The position numbers and the translations under genes were made by a program. The notes under the pieces were generated by a model. The model made no database searches. It was not told where the DNA came from and saw nothing but the letters and a program-made list of their open reading frames with translations. Shown in pieces: positions 20,957-30,222 of a stretch of 48,401 nt of DNA. The DNA is from Porogramme epimiltina (lineage: Eukaryota; Basidiomycota; Agaricomycetes; Polyporales; Polyporaceae). The number at the start of each line of letters is the position of its first letter. The stretch's first letter is position 1. The stretch covers positions 1-48,401 of the forward strand of contig FTLJ01000097.1 in the NCBI GenBank assembly GCA_900155495.1, in the 5' to 3' direction.

Positions 20957-22240
20957 TCATTCTGCACCAGGATAGGAACGTCCACCCGTAGCATGGCCGG
21001 GCGGGGGAGTCGCGTCCGCGCTCGACCTCTCATTCGCGGGGGGCGTGCGGTTCCTCGATGCGCCGGGAAGCTCGCGCGTCGAGTTGGACCCGGACGCCAC
21101 GTGAGCTTGTCTCGGCTCGCCGCCAAGGACTCCGTTCGAGGAGCTCACCCAAACGGCGATCGGCGCGCCGCGAGGAGCTACGACGCGCTGTGGAAAACCC
21201 GAGCTGGCCGGAAACGCGTGAAGTGGTGCATTGTCCTCATTCGAGTTCCCGTGCCGCTGGGGTACAAATGGCGGCACCTGCGGGGGCACGACGACCGGGG
21301 GCGCAGACCAGGCGTCCAGGAGGGGACCCGGTGTCTGCGTACCCCAGAAGTCCACCATCGAGATGTCGGCCGATCCCTCGGGAGCCCTCGGCTGGGTATG
21401 CGACGTGCCGCGTGGAAGTCCGACGGGAGGGGGAGTGGAGGGGCCCGGCTGTCCATGCGCAAGGTGGTGGGGCAGGGACGGGCGGAAGTCGAATGAGGGC
21501 CAGCCCCTCTCGCCCTCCGCGACGGGAGCAAGATGGGCCTCCGATTCACGGTCACCAGAGTAGAGCCGACCGAAGCCCGACGGCCCCGGGCTTGGGGAGC
21601 GGCCGTGGAGCCCCAGGGATCGGCCGTGATGGTGAGTGCGCGTGCTGGAAGGGCGGTCGTCCTCGCGATACCGTTTGGCGGAAGTCCTGTCCTGGCTATC
21701 CCTGTGCGCGCTGGATGAGTGCCTCCTCAAAGGGGGGGAGTAGGCGTCTGACCTCTCCTGAAACTCCTCGCGATCACGCTTCGCCGCTTGCCGCGCCTCC
21801 TCTAACTCCTGCTCCCCCTTAAGCACTAGGGAATGGAGGGCACACTCGTAGAGGCGTTTGGCAGGGATGCGTGTGGGTGACCTCGGGTGCTCTCTGCCGC
21901 GTGGACGATTCTCCTGCTGCCGTAGTTGCGGATTGCGATGAGGCGAGTCGTTGGAGTGCAGACGGAACAAAGCCATCGATGGAGGTCTGTGACGATGTAC
22001 GAACACTTGCCCGTCGCGGACGGTCGGGAAATTGTAAGTGTTCGGGTGGTTTTGATTCCACAAGTGACTGAACTCTTGATAGGCTGGGGAAATGTAGGTG
22101 TTCTCAGGGAGAACCCAGGATGCGCCTGGTGTGGTGTGTAGGCCCTTCGTTTTCGTCAACCTCCATAGTTTGTTTGCTGTTGATACCAGGCGTTCAATCT
22201 GGCGCACGGAATCCGCGTCCACGTGGAATGTGTAAGCCAT
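20957..22240 (-). CDS. Orphan protein with conserved-looking N-terminus and disordered Pro/Arg-rich body
   Basis: A single long frame from the ATG at 22240 gives 427 residues. The first 90 residues look folded (VDADSVRQIERLVSTANKLW, TYISPAYQEFSHLWNQ, FVHRHRPPSMALF). The rest is low-complexity and rich in S, P, R and H. No family was recognised and no membrane segment is visible. A TATA box at 22375-22383 lies at a plausible distance. At the 3' end the best-looking protein signal moves to a second frame on the same strand (VPILVQNEAASVAMIVP, then MPEDDLIDFDREHHALS) ending at 20872. A small intron or a frameshift between about 20960 and 21110 may therefore give a longer C-terminus. It is followed on the same strand, 435 bases upstream, by another orphan gene of similar style. 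Confidence 0.6.
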   Translation of the reverse strand: MAYTFHVDADSVRQIERLVSTANKLWRLTKTKGLHTTPGASWVLPENTYISPAYQEFSHLWNQNHPNTYNFPTVRDGQVFVHRHRPPSMALFRLHSNDSPHRNPQLRQQENRPRGREHPRSPTRIPAKRLYECALHSLVLKGEQELEEARQAAKRDREEFQERSDAYSPPLRRHSSSAHRDSQDRTSAKRYREDDRPSSTRTHHHGRSLGLHGRSPSPGPSGFGRLYSGDRESEAHLAPVAEGERGWPSFDFRPSLPHHLAHGQPGPSTPPPVGLPRGTSHTQPRAPEGSADISMVDFWGTQTPGPLLDAWSAPPVVVPPQVPPFVPQRHGNSNEDNAPLHAFPASSGFPQRVVAPRGAPIAVWVSSSNGVLGGEPRQAHVASGSNSTRELPGASRNRTPPANERSSADATPPPGHATGGRSYPGAE

Positions 22241-22374
22241 TCTTATTTATAGGTATATTGGAGTTATATTGAGTGAAGAATAATTGAAAGGGGAGGAGGA
22301 GAGGTGTCCACACGAAGACAGGGGTAATGTCGCGGTCCAAGGAATGCTGGAGCGTCGGTCTACCCCTATCTTGC

Positions 22375-22383
22375 TATATATAT
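22375..22383 (-). promoter_or_regulatory. TATA box of the 20957-22240 gene
   Basis: TATATATAT lies 135 bases before the minus-strand ATG at 22240, at nearly the same spacing as the TATA box of the next gene downstream (134 bases). Confidence 0.45.
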
Positions 22384-22490
22384 TGGACCTTAGATCACGA
22401 GATACAAACGGAATATAACGGGAGGACGGTACAAGACGGGGGCGAGAAAGGGGAGTCGTCAGACTATGCCGATACAGGGCATGTACGTCA

Positions 22491-22508
22491 AATAAGATAA
22501 GATAAGAT
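22491..22508. repeat. Short ATAAG tandem forming a GATAAG cluster
   Basis: Three ATAAG units in a row create two overlapping GATAAG words about 250 bases upstream of the 22240 start. It may be a small microsatellite, or a binding cluster for a GATA factor. Confidence 0.35.
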
Positions 22509-22675
22509 GCTTGAGCAAGGGAAACTCGCACCGTGTTGCCGCCGCTGCGGTTGCTGTGAACCACCAGCGTTAGCCACTCGGGCGGTGTGATTAGGGTCAA
22601 GGCAAGACGCGGCGTATTAGTATGGCTAAAGAACTGCGATTGTGAGGGAACGTAATAGACACAGATATGGTGCGA

Positions 22676-24145
22676 CTACAAAGTGAACGGAGCGTCAACG
22701 TCCATCGCCCACTCCGAATCAGGGCTCTGGCGCGAGCCGGCGAAATCGACGGGGTGGTCCGGACAGAAACGCTGGGGCTTGTCCTCTTCTTCATCTCCAT
22801 CCTCCGTGGCACAAACGGTCAGATGTTCGAGATCATCTAGCTCCCCTTGCTCCTGGGCCTTGAGGATGAGACGGCGGAGGGTGTTCTCGAAGACCCTGGC
22901 GAACTCCCTCATCAACCCTCGCTCGCCCGGTTCCACTTGGCAAATGTATATCTCGATGTTGTCGGGCTTCCAGCGTTCCAACTCCTTCTCCGCGCGTGCC
23001 TTGAATGTAGAGAGGGACACCTCCCCACCCAGCCCGAAAGCGAGGAACCTCTCCACGATCTCGTCCGTGACACGTCCAGGCTCGAACTCAGGGCACCCGT
23101 GTTGATGAAAGAAGAGCAAAGGGAAGGTATCGCCCGTCTGCGCCCCCCCGTCGCCATCGCGGATATACTCCTTGAGCTCTTCCCACCTTTTGTAGTACCA
23201 ACTGACCTGTGCAGCTCGCTCGGCAAGCGCCTCCTCCGGCGTTCCCCAGTCGATCAGATACCCCCTCGGTACTTTGCGCATCTTGAATGCAGCGTTATTC
23301 TCCTCAGGTTCCTCCTTCAGAGTCGGTGCGGCTATGGTCGACGCCTCGCATAACGAAGCGACGTTCGATGTCTGGCCCCCGTCGGCCGTCTCTCTCTCCT
23401 GGGAGCGAGGCTCAGGGACGTCCGGGGCGCCGGCCAGTGCCACCGTCCCGTCCAAAGGTAGAGACGCGGCCCCAGAAGGGGCGGCAGAAGGCGGAAGAGG
23501 GGCGTCAGAAGCGGCGGGGAGGGTCGGAGAGTCGGGGATATGAGGAAGGGAGGGCTCTTCACGTAGGGATGGCAAAACCCCCGACAGAGAAGGCGGAGGA
23601 GCAGAACGGGCGCGCCGCGCAACGAGATGGGCTCTCCATGAAGGCACGGCTAGGGCCTCTGCCTTAGCCGCCGCCCCGGCGACCTCCGCTTCGCGCCGCT
23701 CGCGCTCTCGCCTCTCCTCCTCGGCGCGGGCATCCCTGGCTCTGACGGCTGCGGTGAGCTCCTCTTGCTTCTTCTCAATCTTCTTCATCGCGTCTTTGAC
23801 GAACGCGTGTACCTCGGGATTGGACCATTCCAGCACGCTAGCGATAATCTTGTCGCCCGCGCTCTTGCCACGCCGACACTTTTCTAGGGCAGCATCGAGG
23901 TCGGCCTCGCTAGGCTCAGGCATGTCGACAGCTTGTAGAATGCTTGATATCTTCATGAGGGCGGCGGCCTGGGATGCCAGCCATTTGGTCATGTCCGGCT
24001 GATCTGCCTTGGGGGCTGAGGATGGAGTGGCGGGGGAAACGCGAGAGATGGGGGACATGGTGGAACGCGCCCTGCGAGACGACACACGCCCTCCGGAGGA
24101 AGAAACTGGGGCAACGGCAACGCTACGGCTACGCATCGAAGACAT
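22676..24145 (-). CDS. Orphan protein with central coiled coil and charged C-terminal domain
   Basis: This is an intronless frame from the ATG at 24145, giving 489 residues. I chose this start because the ATG is followed by an Arg/Ser-rich tail typical of starts, while the upstream frame looks like leader. Order: a basic Ser-rich N-terminus; a helical region (MTKWLASQAAALMKISSILQ); a coiled coil of K, E and R (IEKKQEELTAAVRARDARAE); and a Pro/Ala-rich linker. The compact C-terminal part contains PRGYLIDWGTPEEALAERAA, VSWYYKRWEELKEYIRD and FPLLFFHQHGCPEFEPG. It also has RVTDEIVERFLAFGL and WKPDNIEIYICQVEPG, and ends in an acidic stretch. No known domain was recognised. It has the same orientation as the next orphan gene, 435 bases away, and both are intron-poor in an intron-rich region. 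A linked pair or a former mobile element is possible. Confidence 0.62.
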   Translation of the reverse strand: MSSMRSRSVAVAPVSSSGGRVSSRRARSTMSPISRVSPATPSSAPKADQPDMTKWLASQAAALMKISSILQAVDMPEPSEADLDAALEKCRRGKSAGDKIIASVLEWSNPEVHAFVKDAMKKIEKKQEELTAAVRARDARAEEERRERERREAEVAGAAAKAEALAVPSWRAHLVARRARSAPPPSLSGVLPSLREEPSLPHIPDSPTLPAASDAPLPPSAAPSGAASLPLDGTVALAGAPDVPEPRSQERETADGGQTSNVASLCEASTIAAPTLKEEPEENNAAFKMRKVPRGYLIDWGTPEEALAERAAQVSWYYKRWEELKEYIRDGDGGAQTGDTFPLLFFHQHGCPEFEPGRVTDEIVERFLAFGLGGEVSLSTFKARAEKELERWKPDNIEIYICQVEPGERGLMREFARVFENTLRRLILKAQEQGELDDLEHLTVCATEDGDEEEDKPQRFCPDHPVDFAGSRQSPDSEWAMDVDAPFTL

Positions 24146-25775
24146 GGTTATTGTGATAAGGTGACTGTAGCGTAACGAGGTCAGTGCGAGCGGTGGTTGA
24201 CGGCCATGGCGCAGGGGACATACGAGAATAAAAACGAGGGTGATTGTTGTGCGTGTCAAACGCGTTGACAAGTTCCTTGAATGTTGGAGAGAAAAGAGGA
24301 AGAGTGTATGGAGAGATTTGAGTCCGCGCGGTGCAAGTGGAGCTAGAGAGGATGGTTGATGGTCGATGCGAATGAGGAGTGGAGTATGGTGGAATGGCCC
24401 TAATATACTCGCCGTGAAGTCTTTATCTAACATGGCGCCCTGGCTGAGGGACCAAAGCAGCTGTCATGCGACATAAAGCGACTAAATCTGCCCTCTTGTT
24501 GACCTCGCGCGGACATGTTCTTGTTCGCCTCCCCAGCGGTCTAGCGCCTACTAGCCCGTTCAACGGTCGCTTCGCTACGTCCCGTTCCCCTTGTCTTCTG
24601 TACCACACTTTAAGACCACACCTAGAGGCATTACGTCCCAAATCGCTTTTGTGGCCGTCGGATCCCTCTGTTGCTCTCTATTGTTGAGAGCCTGCCAGAC
24701 GAGGAATAACTTAGCGTGAATAGAAGACTAACGCTATTGATTCGAAAGATGTAGTCAGCCTGTCCATGCTTGAGGAGCATCCGTACCAAGAGTAGTTTCC
24801 ATATTATATTGGAATCGGAAGGTGGTCATTGTAAACAGGTGTCTGAGTCTGCCGAGTCACTGGAGTTCATAGCGTACCCGTCCCCGCACTAGCCCTGGAT
24901 CATCGCAAAGTGCATTAGTAGGAGAATACCAGCTATACTAAGCCACCACAACGCCCACCCGAAGAAATATGTGGTTTCCCGCCAGTATTACACAAGTTTA
25001 CAGCCTGTGAATACGGTGGACTTGACACCAGCGTAGTAACCGGAAGGACGCAGGTCATTATTGGCGCTGGCTGGATCATCGGAAACTAAAACCTGATCAC
25101 TATTTCTATATCCCGCTTATATCTCCGCTTATACTCTAATGCGGGCGCTCCGACTTGGCAGCGAGTCGGCAACCGTCGACCAAGTTGAAATCAGCCTCCT
25201 CCCAAGTTTTGTCCTGAGGTTACTCGCCTCCCTCAGACTATTTGGGTTCATTTCCCCTCATACCATACAACGGCGTCGTGCGCCCCAGCCATCCATTCCA
25301 ACTACTTTACTTTCCAATACACCGGTGAGTCACAGGCCCCTCCATTCTTCTCAAATATTGGGGGTGTAGTAAACTCTGGTTCGTTCCACCACAGGTGCCT
25401 CCGTCGCACGATGGTCTGTTTTTCCAGCAGCGACGCAAATTCCCAACATTCCTGGCTGAGAATGGAGTGTAGATCCCAGTCCTCAAACTAATCCGGTCAC
25501 AATGTAACGCTCTTTCTCTTAGCAATGGCGCTTGCGACGCAGTGATTCACGCTGAGACCACGCCAATGGGCATCATTCCAGCAGGCCTTTTTAGTACCAG
25601 TCACCGACCACACCCCATCATACACTCTTTGGTGTGTCAAACTCTAAAGTATATCTCTCTGTGGTGTTTTCACTTTGTCTTCGCCATAGAGCACCCTCGG
25701 CATGCATCACCGCAGTGTCATCCTACGCTACCTACATAACGCGAGCTCTTCTCCGGTTGAGCACGTCCCATCACC
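24146..25775. other. Gene-poor 1.6 kb between divergent genes
   Basis: The left part is the leader and promoter of the minus-strand gene (AT-rich GTATATTA near 24400). Towards the right a GTGAGT donor at 25323-25328, followed by a CCACAG acceptor near 25396, suggests a 5' untranslated intron of the plus-strand gene at 25776. No coding segment is recognised. Confidence 0.35.
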
Positions 25776-26585
25776 ATGTCTTCTAACCAACACAAAACCC
25801 AGAATATCTGGCCCCTCAGGCTAGGAGCCCGAGATCTTGACAAGACGTGAGTCTCTTGCTTCTCTAAAACCCCTGTTGGCTTATCCGAGCATATATCGCA
25901 GGATGAACGAAATTGTGTTGCCCCCAGGCCCACGCACATACGGCCATCAAATTCCGCCCTATCGTCCCGTAGCTCGGCGAATGCGCCGTGAGCAGATGTA
26001 CGTCTCATTCTACATGCCCCCTGAGCGCACTAACCATCTGGTATTACTATAGAGACGGTTTACTGAGGAGCAACGCGAAAATATTCGCCGACCTTGAACG
26101 GGAGCCTGATTCCCTCGGGTGAGTGGCTCTTGATCTCCCCTCTTTCGAGTGGCTCATCAAACTTCTCGTCCGTTCATAGGGTGGGTGAGGCTCTCACAGA
26201 AGCCCCCGCAGTCCGCGATGACGACGACGAGGAGGAGTCTGATGAGTACACTGACTCCGAGTCATCGGACTCAGGCGATGACGTTCCAATGATCTCAGAC
26301 AGCGACATATCCTACACGCAGCCCACCGCGACAACCCAAGTCGGAAGAGTGGCTGCATCGAGCGTGGGCGCGTCTACGACCCCTGGACAGCAAGTGAAAC
26401 CAATCAAACGTCGAGGTGTCGCGAGGCCGCGGACCGTCAAAAAGAAGGCGAGCTCGAAGAGGCGCAAGGCCGAAGCGTCCAGTACCCCAGGCCCGAGCAC
26501 TCTCATCAGGGCCAGGCCTAACGTCCGCGCCATACCTGAAGCGGAAAAGGTATCGCGACGGTCTGTGCGCTTTGCTGACGCTTGA
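25776..26585 (+). CDS. Acidic/basic nuclear-type protein, function unknown
   Basis: Four exons (25776-25846, 25902-25997, 26053-26118, 26180-26585) with 55-61 nt GT-AG introns join in phase to 212 residues. The N-terminal third looks ordered (IWPLRLGARDLDKTMNEIVL, RTYGHQIPPYRPVARRMRRE, LLRSNAKIFADLEREPD). The middle is a strong acidic Ser-rich run (DDDDEEESDEYTDSESSDSG). The C-terminus is basic, with KRR and KKK clusters that could serve as nuclear signals. No family was recognised. The alternating charge pattern resembles chromatin-associated or nucleolar proteins, which is an inference only. The start is supported by ACC before the ATG and by consistent downstream phase. Confidence 0.62.
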
Positions 26586-27219
26586 AGCTTGAATCCTTCC
26601 ACCTACTCGACCACCATCCTGTCGCACAATCAGAGAAATGCGCGGGACTAGTCACTTGCCCCGGACCCCAAGTCGTATCATCAGACAGCTGAGTGAATAC
26701 CTCCGACAATACCTCATGCTTCGAAATCCTCCCCACGATCATTTGATCTTCCCTCACGTTATCATTATCACACGCTCGTTTTGCATCTTTTTGTACCATC
26801 TGCTTCTTTGCCTCCCCCCAATAGATCATATACTTGCAATTTGTGCGACGTTTTCGTCAGGGTAGACCCATATCTCACCGCACATCAGCGAGTAACGTTA
26901 CCGCTTGTCTGGCGTGGTAGAGACCCGACACACCTCCTATTCAATGTTTCGCGCTAATCCACTACCGCAGTCCAGAAGCGGAGTCGGTCGTGACGTGCCC
27001 TCCTATACATGGTTTGATCCTTCGGCTACTAGCACTCTACTCTGTGAGTCGGACCGAGACTGCATCGCTACGAACGAAGCTCATCAGGAGGTTCTCCAGG
27101 ACACCCAGACGATTTCATTCTGAGCCATCAATTCTGCTCGTTGAATGTGCCACTTATTAAGGCTGACGAAGACGTCAGACAGGAGTGAGTCCCTCACGAA
27201 GCCGAGGCACGTACCCACC
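26586..27219. other. Intergenic, no gene seen
   Basis: 634 bases between two plus-strand genes, with frequent stops and no splice-supported frame. Confidence 0.4.
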
Positions 27220-28594
27220 ATGTCCATGAGCAGTGCCACTGGCTTACACGTGCTCCACGACACTGGCCCTCCGGAAGGGAGTGGCGACCATACTACCGTC
27301 GTTCTTGTACACGGCTACGGGTCCCACGGGGGTGAGTACCTCCCGTACCTTATACTCTTGTGTGATTGATTATACCGTCTTAAATGCATAGCCATCTTCA
27401 AACCCCTACTACCACTTGCTCACCGGAACAACGCGCGTATCGTCGTCGTCAATAGACGCGACTATCCTGGAACGCTCCCTTACCCTGCAAGAGAGCGTGA
27501 GCTTCTTGTAGATCCTCCTCTAGGCGCAAGTCCCGAAGACCTAGCGCTGGTGAAAGATAGGTTGAAGGTGTTCATGCGGTCCCGCGGACGGGAGCTGTTC
27601 GACCTCCTTGTGGAACTTGTCAAGGTATCCAAGGGAGGTTTGCCTCTTGCAGATCGCGGCAAGGGAGGGATCATCCTCGTCGGCTGGTCGTTCGGAACAA
27701 CATGGATGAATGCGCTACTCGCCAATATCGCTTCTTTCCATACGGACGCCGAGGTCAATCTGGAGCGGTACGTGAGGCGTGTCGTGTTGTACGGTATGTG
27801 CATAGTGCCCCCACCGCCTTCGTCAGTTTATAGGTGTTCACCTCCTTATCTCTGCAGAACCTCTCACATGTTTAACTGGGCACCCTCTTCCACAGAACCC
27901 CTACAACCCATTTACAGACCCGTCACTCGAGCCAGCTGGAAACGAGCAGCTTTTCATGGACTGGCTCAGCGGATACTACACGCATCGCGATCTCTCCAGC
28001 CCCAGTGGGGAAGGCCTCGAGCGTTGCGCCTATCTGACGGATCCGCCTCCCACCCTGCGGACGATTCCCCCTGAGACCATGGGAGAAGTGGCGTGTATGG
28101 CGCCGGGAGTCCCAGGTGGGAGCGACAGAGCCGTCTTGTTCCTGGCAGGACGCACAGGAGCGTTTGCGGAGCTCCGCCAAGACGCACTACGCCTCTCCAC
28201 GTCCGAAAGCGGCGAGGAACACGGCGCAGGACCGGACAGCCTAACAGCTCCTACTGGGACAGAGTGGGCGGACGTAGAAGTGCGCATTTTATGGGGCGAC
28301 ATGTCCGTGTGGGAGATGCCATATGCGGTGTCGTGCTTTAGAGCGGAGCTAGAGGAGAGGCGCAAGTCCGGAGCTAGGATGCGGAATGTCACATTCGCGC
28401 GAGTGAGAGGTGCAAACCACTTTGTAAGCCTCCAGCAAACATCTAGTTCATTGTAATTAACACTGACCCAACTCCAATCGCAGGCCCATTGGGATTATCC
28501 TGAGTCTACCTTGAGCGCAATGCTTATGAATGAGTCGAGCGTCGAAGGTGTGGAGGTCAGGCTGGCGGCCGGAGCCACCGCTCGCGGGACATGA
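27220..28594 (+). CDS. Alpha/beta-hydrolase fold protein
   Basis: Four exons (27220-27331, 27392-27793, 27858-28423, 28484-28594) join in phase to 396 residues. The hallmarks are VVLVHGYGSHG near residues 27-37 (oxyanion-hole region, split by intron 1), the nucleophile elbow ILVGWSFGTTW with Ser at about 137, an acid candidate in VRILWGDMSVWEMP, and a C-terminal histidine in GANHFAHWDYPE (formed by the last splice). This is the Ser-Asp-His layout of the superfamily. Substrate is unknown; esterase, lipase or thioesterase activity would all fit. No signal peptide is visible, so it is probably cytosolic. It lies between an orphan gene and the rhodanese gene, all on the plus strand, but each has its own spacer, as expected for monocistronic fungal genes. 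Confidence 0.85.
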
Positions 28595-28961
28595 CGGCTG
28601 TTGTATCAGTTGTATAGACGAACGCATCGTTTTTCAATCCGTTTTGGAATCCAGTGAATGAGAATCATTGAGAATGCAGCATATAGTTTCATTCAAGGGT
28701 TCAGTGGAGGTAACAGGACTCCGTGATGGCATGTGTCCAAATCGGTCAAACGTATTCTTATGCCGTAATAGCATCATCGTGATAGAGACAAACACCGTAC
28801 TATCGGGTCTGCAAGTTTCGACTTGTTCAGGTCAGCTTCCTCTGCAACGACCATCTTGTGCTACAGAAAACAGCGCCGTAACCTCTCAGGGGTAAGAGCT
28901 TCTCCTCCTCCAGGATAAGCCAGATATCTCAAATACTTCTCACAGGCAAGGATCGGCTACT
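28595..28961 (+). other. Spacer with a probable 5'-UTR intron (28892-28945)
   Basis: Just before the rhodanese-gene ATG, a GTAAGA donor at 28892 and a CACAG acceptor at 28945 delimit a 54-nt intron-sized segment. No coding continuity exists upstream, so it is read as an intron in the leader. Confidence 0.45.
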
Positions 28962-30143
28962 ATGTCCACTCCCAGAGGGTCGAGCCCCAACCGGCATTCG
29001 GCTAGGACGTCGCACACGACTACTAACTCTGGCTATGGCAAAGTTATTCCGCGAGTATACGCATCGACTATAACTTCCTCAACCCCGAGCCCTGTCTCCA
29101 TCTCAACCCCGAGCCCTATCTCCACCTCTGCTGCAAGTGCCGTGGGCCTTGACATCGGCGGGGACCGTCGCTCATCTCAAACGAGCCCCCATAGCCCGCT
29201 CGACGCTGTCCGGGACCAGGTTGCCCAAACGATAGTTCTTCGCGCCCTACGCGACGCCGAGCTCGTCGATGGTACTAAGATCGGCGTCGTCTTCACCCTC
29301 CCTCATCCCTCCGGCGAGCAATTCCTCCAGACAATCGCTTCCCATATAAAGCGCGTGATGCTCCTCAAAGACCCGGCGGCGGCTGGCATCGCAGCACCCA
29401 GCACGCTCACCGGCACAGGCAGCTACCTGTTCATCCTCACCCTCCCGACGTCCACCCCTGGTGGGCTCAGCCCTATCCTCGTCTGCGCCTCTGACAACGA
29501 GCTCGCGGAGCGCGCTGCCCTCCTCATCTGCTCCAAGCTTCTCACCCGTGTCGAGCGGCAGAGCACGCGCCACCGCCGGTGGGCCGCCCTCGTCCGTGGG
29601 CTCTGCGCCACACCCGGCTCCAACGACGACGCGGCATTCTGGGATGCCGCCCGCAAGGCCGCGCGCGCACCCATCGACCCGCTCGTGCCCCCGCGAGGCT
29701 CGCGCTCCATCTCCCAAGTGCTTGCAGACGCGCGGGCACGCCTTCAACGCATCACGCCCGCACAGGCCCTCGCAGAGCTGCAGGACGACCACCCGCTCTG
29801 GCCCATCGTGCTCGTCGACATCCGACCAGAGGCGCAAAGGCAGGCTCACGGGGAGATCGCAGGCGCGCTCATCGTGGAGCGGAATGTACTCGAATGGAGG
29901 TTCGACCCGCGCTGCGCACACCGCCTGCCGATCGCGGACCGTTACGACTTGCGGGTCATCGTGTTCTGTCAGGAGGGATACACATCGTCGCTCGCCGCCG
30001 CGGCGCTGCATGACTTGGGGATGCTCAACGCGACGGACATGATTGGCGGATATGCGGCGTGGAAGGATGCGAGACTGCCGGACGAGATTGAAGTGTCGTC
30101 AACCGCCCCGCCGACGGAGGGGAGGGCTTCTGTGCAAGCCTAG
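28962..30143 (+). CDS. Rhodanese-domain protein with N-terminal extension
   Basis: This intronless frame of 393 residues has a C-terminal rhodanese domain (about 262-380). It begins RITPAQALAEL and continues with PIVLVDIRPEAQRQAHG, ALIVERNVLEWRFDP, VIVFCQEGYTSSLAAAALHD and MIGGYAAWKDARLP. The catalytic cysteine is Cys336. Rhodaneses move sulfur via a Cys persulfide. The active loop CQEGYTSS lacks the arginine of classic thiosulfate sulfurtransferases, so the acceptor may differ. The signatures VIERNVLEWR-x-DP and C-x-EGYxSSLAA are those I know from actinobacterial single-domain rhodaneses. The N-terminal 60 residues are Ser/Thr/Pro-rich. The middle (90-260) has mixed helix/strand character (KIGVVFTLPHPSG, SPILVCASDNELAERAALLI) and no recognised family. 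The single exon contrasts with most neighbours. Confidence 0.85.
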   Translation: MSTPRGSSPNRHSARTSHTTTNSGYGKVIPRVYASTITSSTPSPVSISTPSPISTSAASAVGLDIGGDRRSSQTSPHSPLDAVRDQVAQTIVLRALRDAELVDGTKIGVVFTLPHPSGEQFLQTIASHIKRVMLLKDPAAAGIAAPSTLTGTGSYLFILTLPTSTPGGLSPILVCASDNELAERAALLICSKLLTRVERQSTRHRRWAALVRGLCATPGSNDDAAFWDAARKAARAPIDPLVPPRGSRSISQVLADARARLQRITPAQALAELQDDHPLWPIVLVDIRPEAQRQAHGEIAGALIVERNVLEWRFDPRCAHRLPIADRYDLRVIVFCQEGYTSSLAAAALHDLGMLNATDMIGGYAAWKDARLPDEIEVSSTAPPTEGRASVQA

Positions 30144-30222
30144 GGGTGATAGTTGGGAGAAAGCGTCTCGAATAGCTATTACACAACTTGTACGATAGTC
30201 GACAAGTCCGCCGTCAGTCGGT

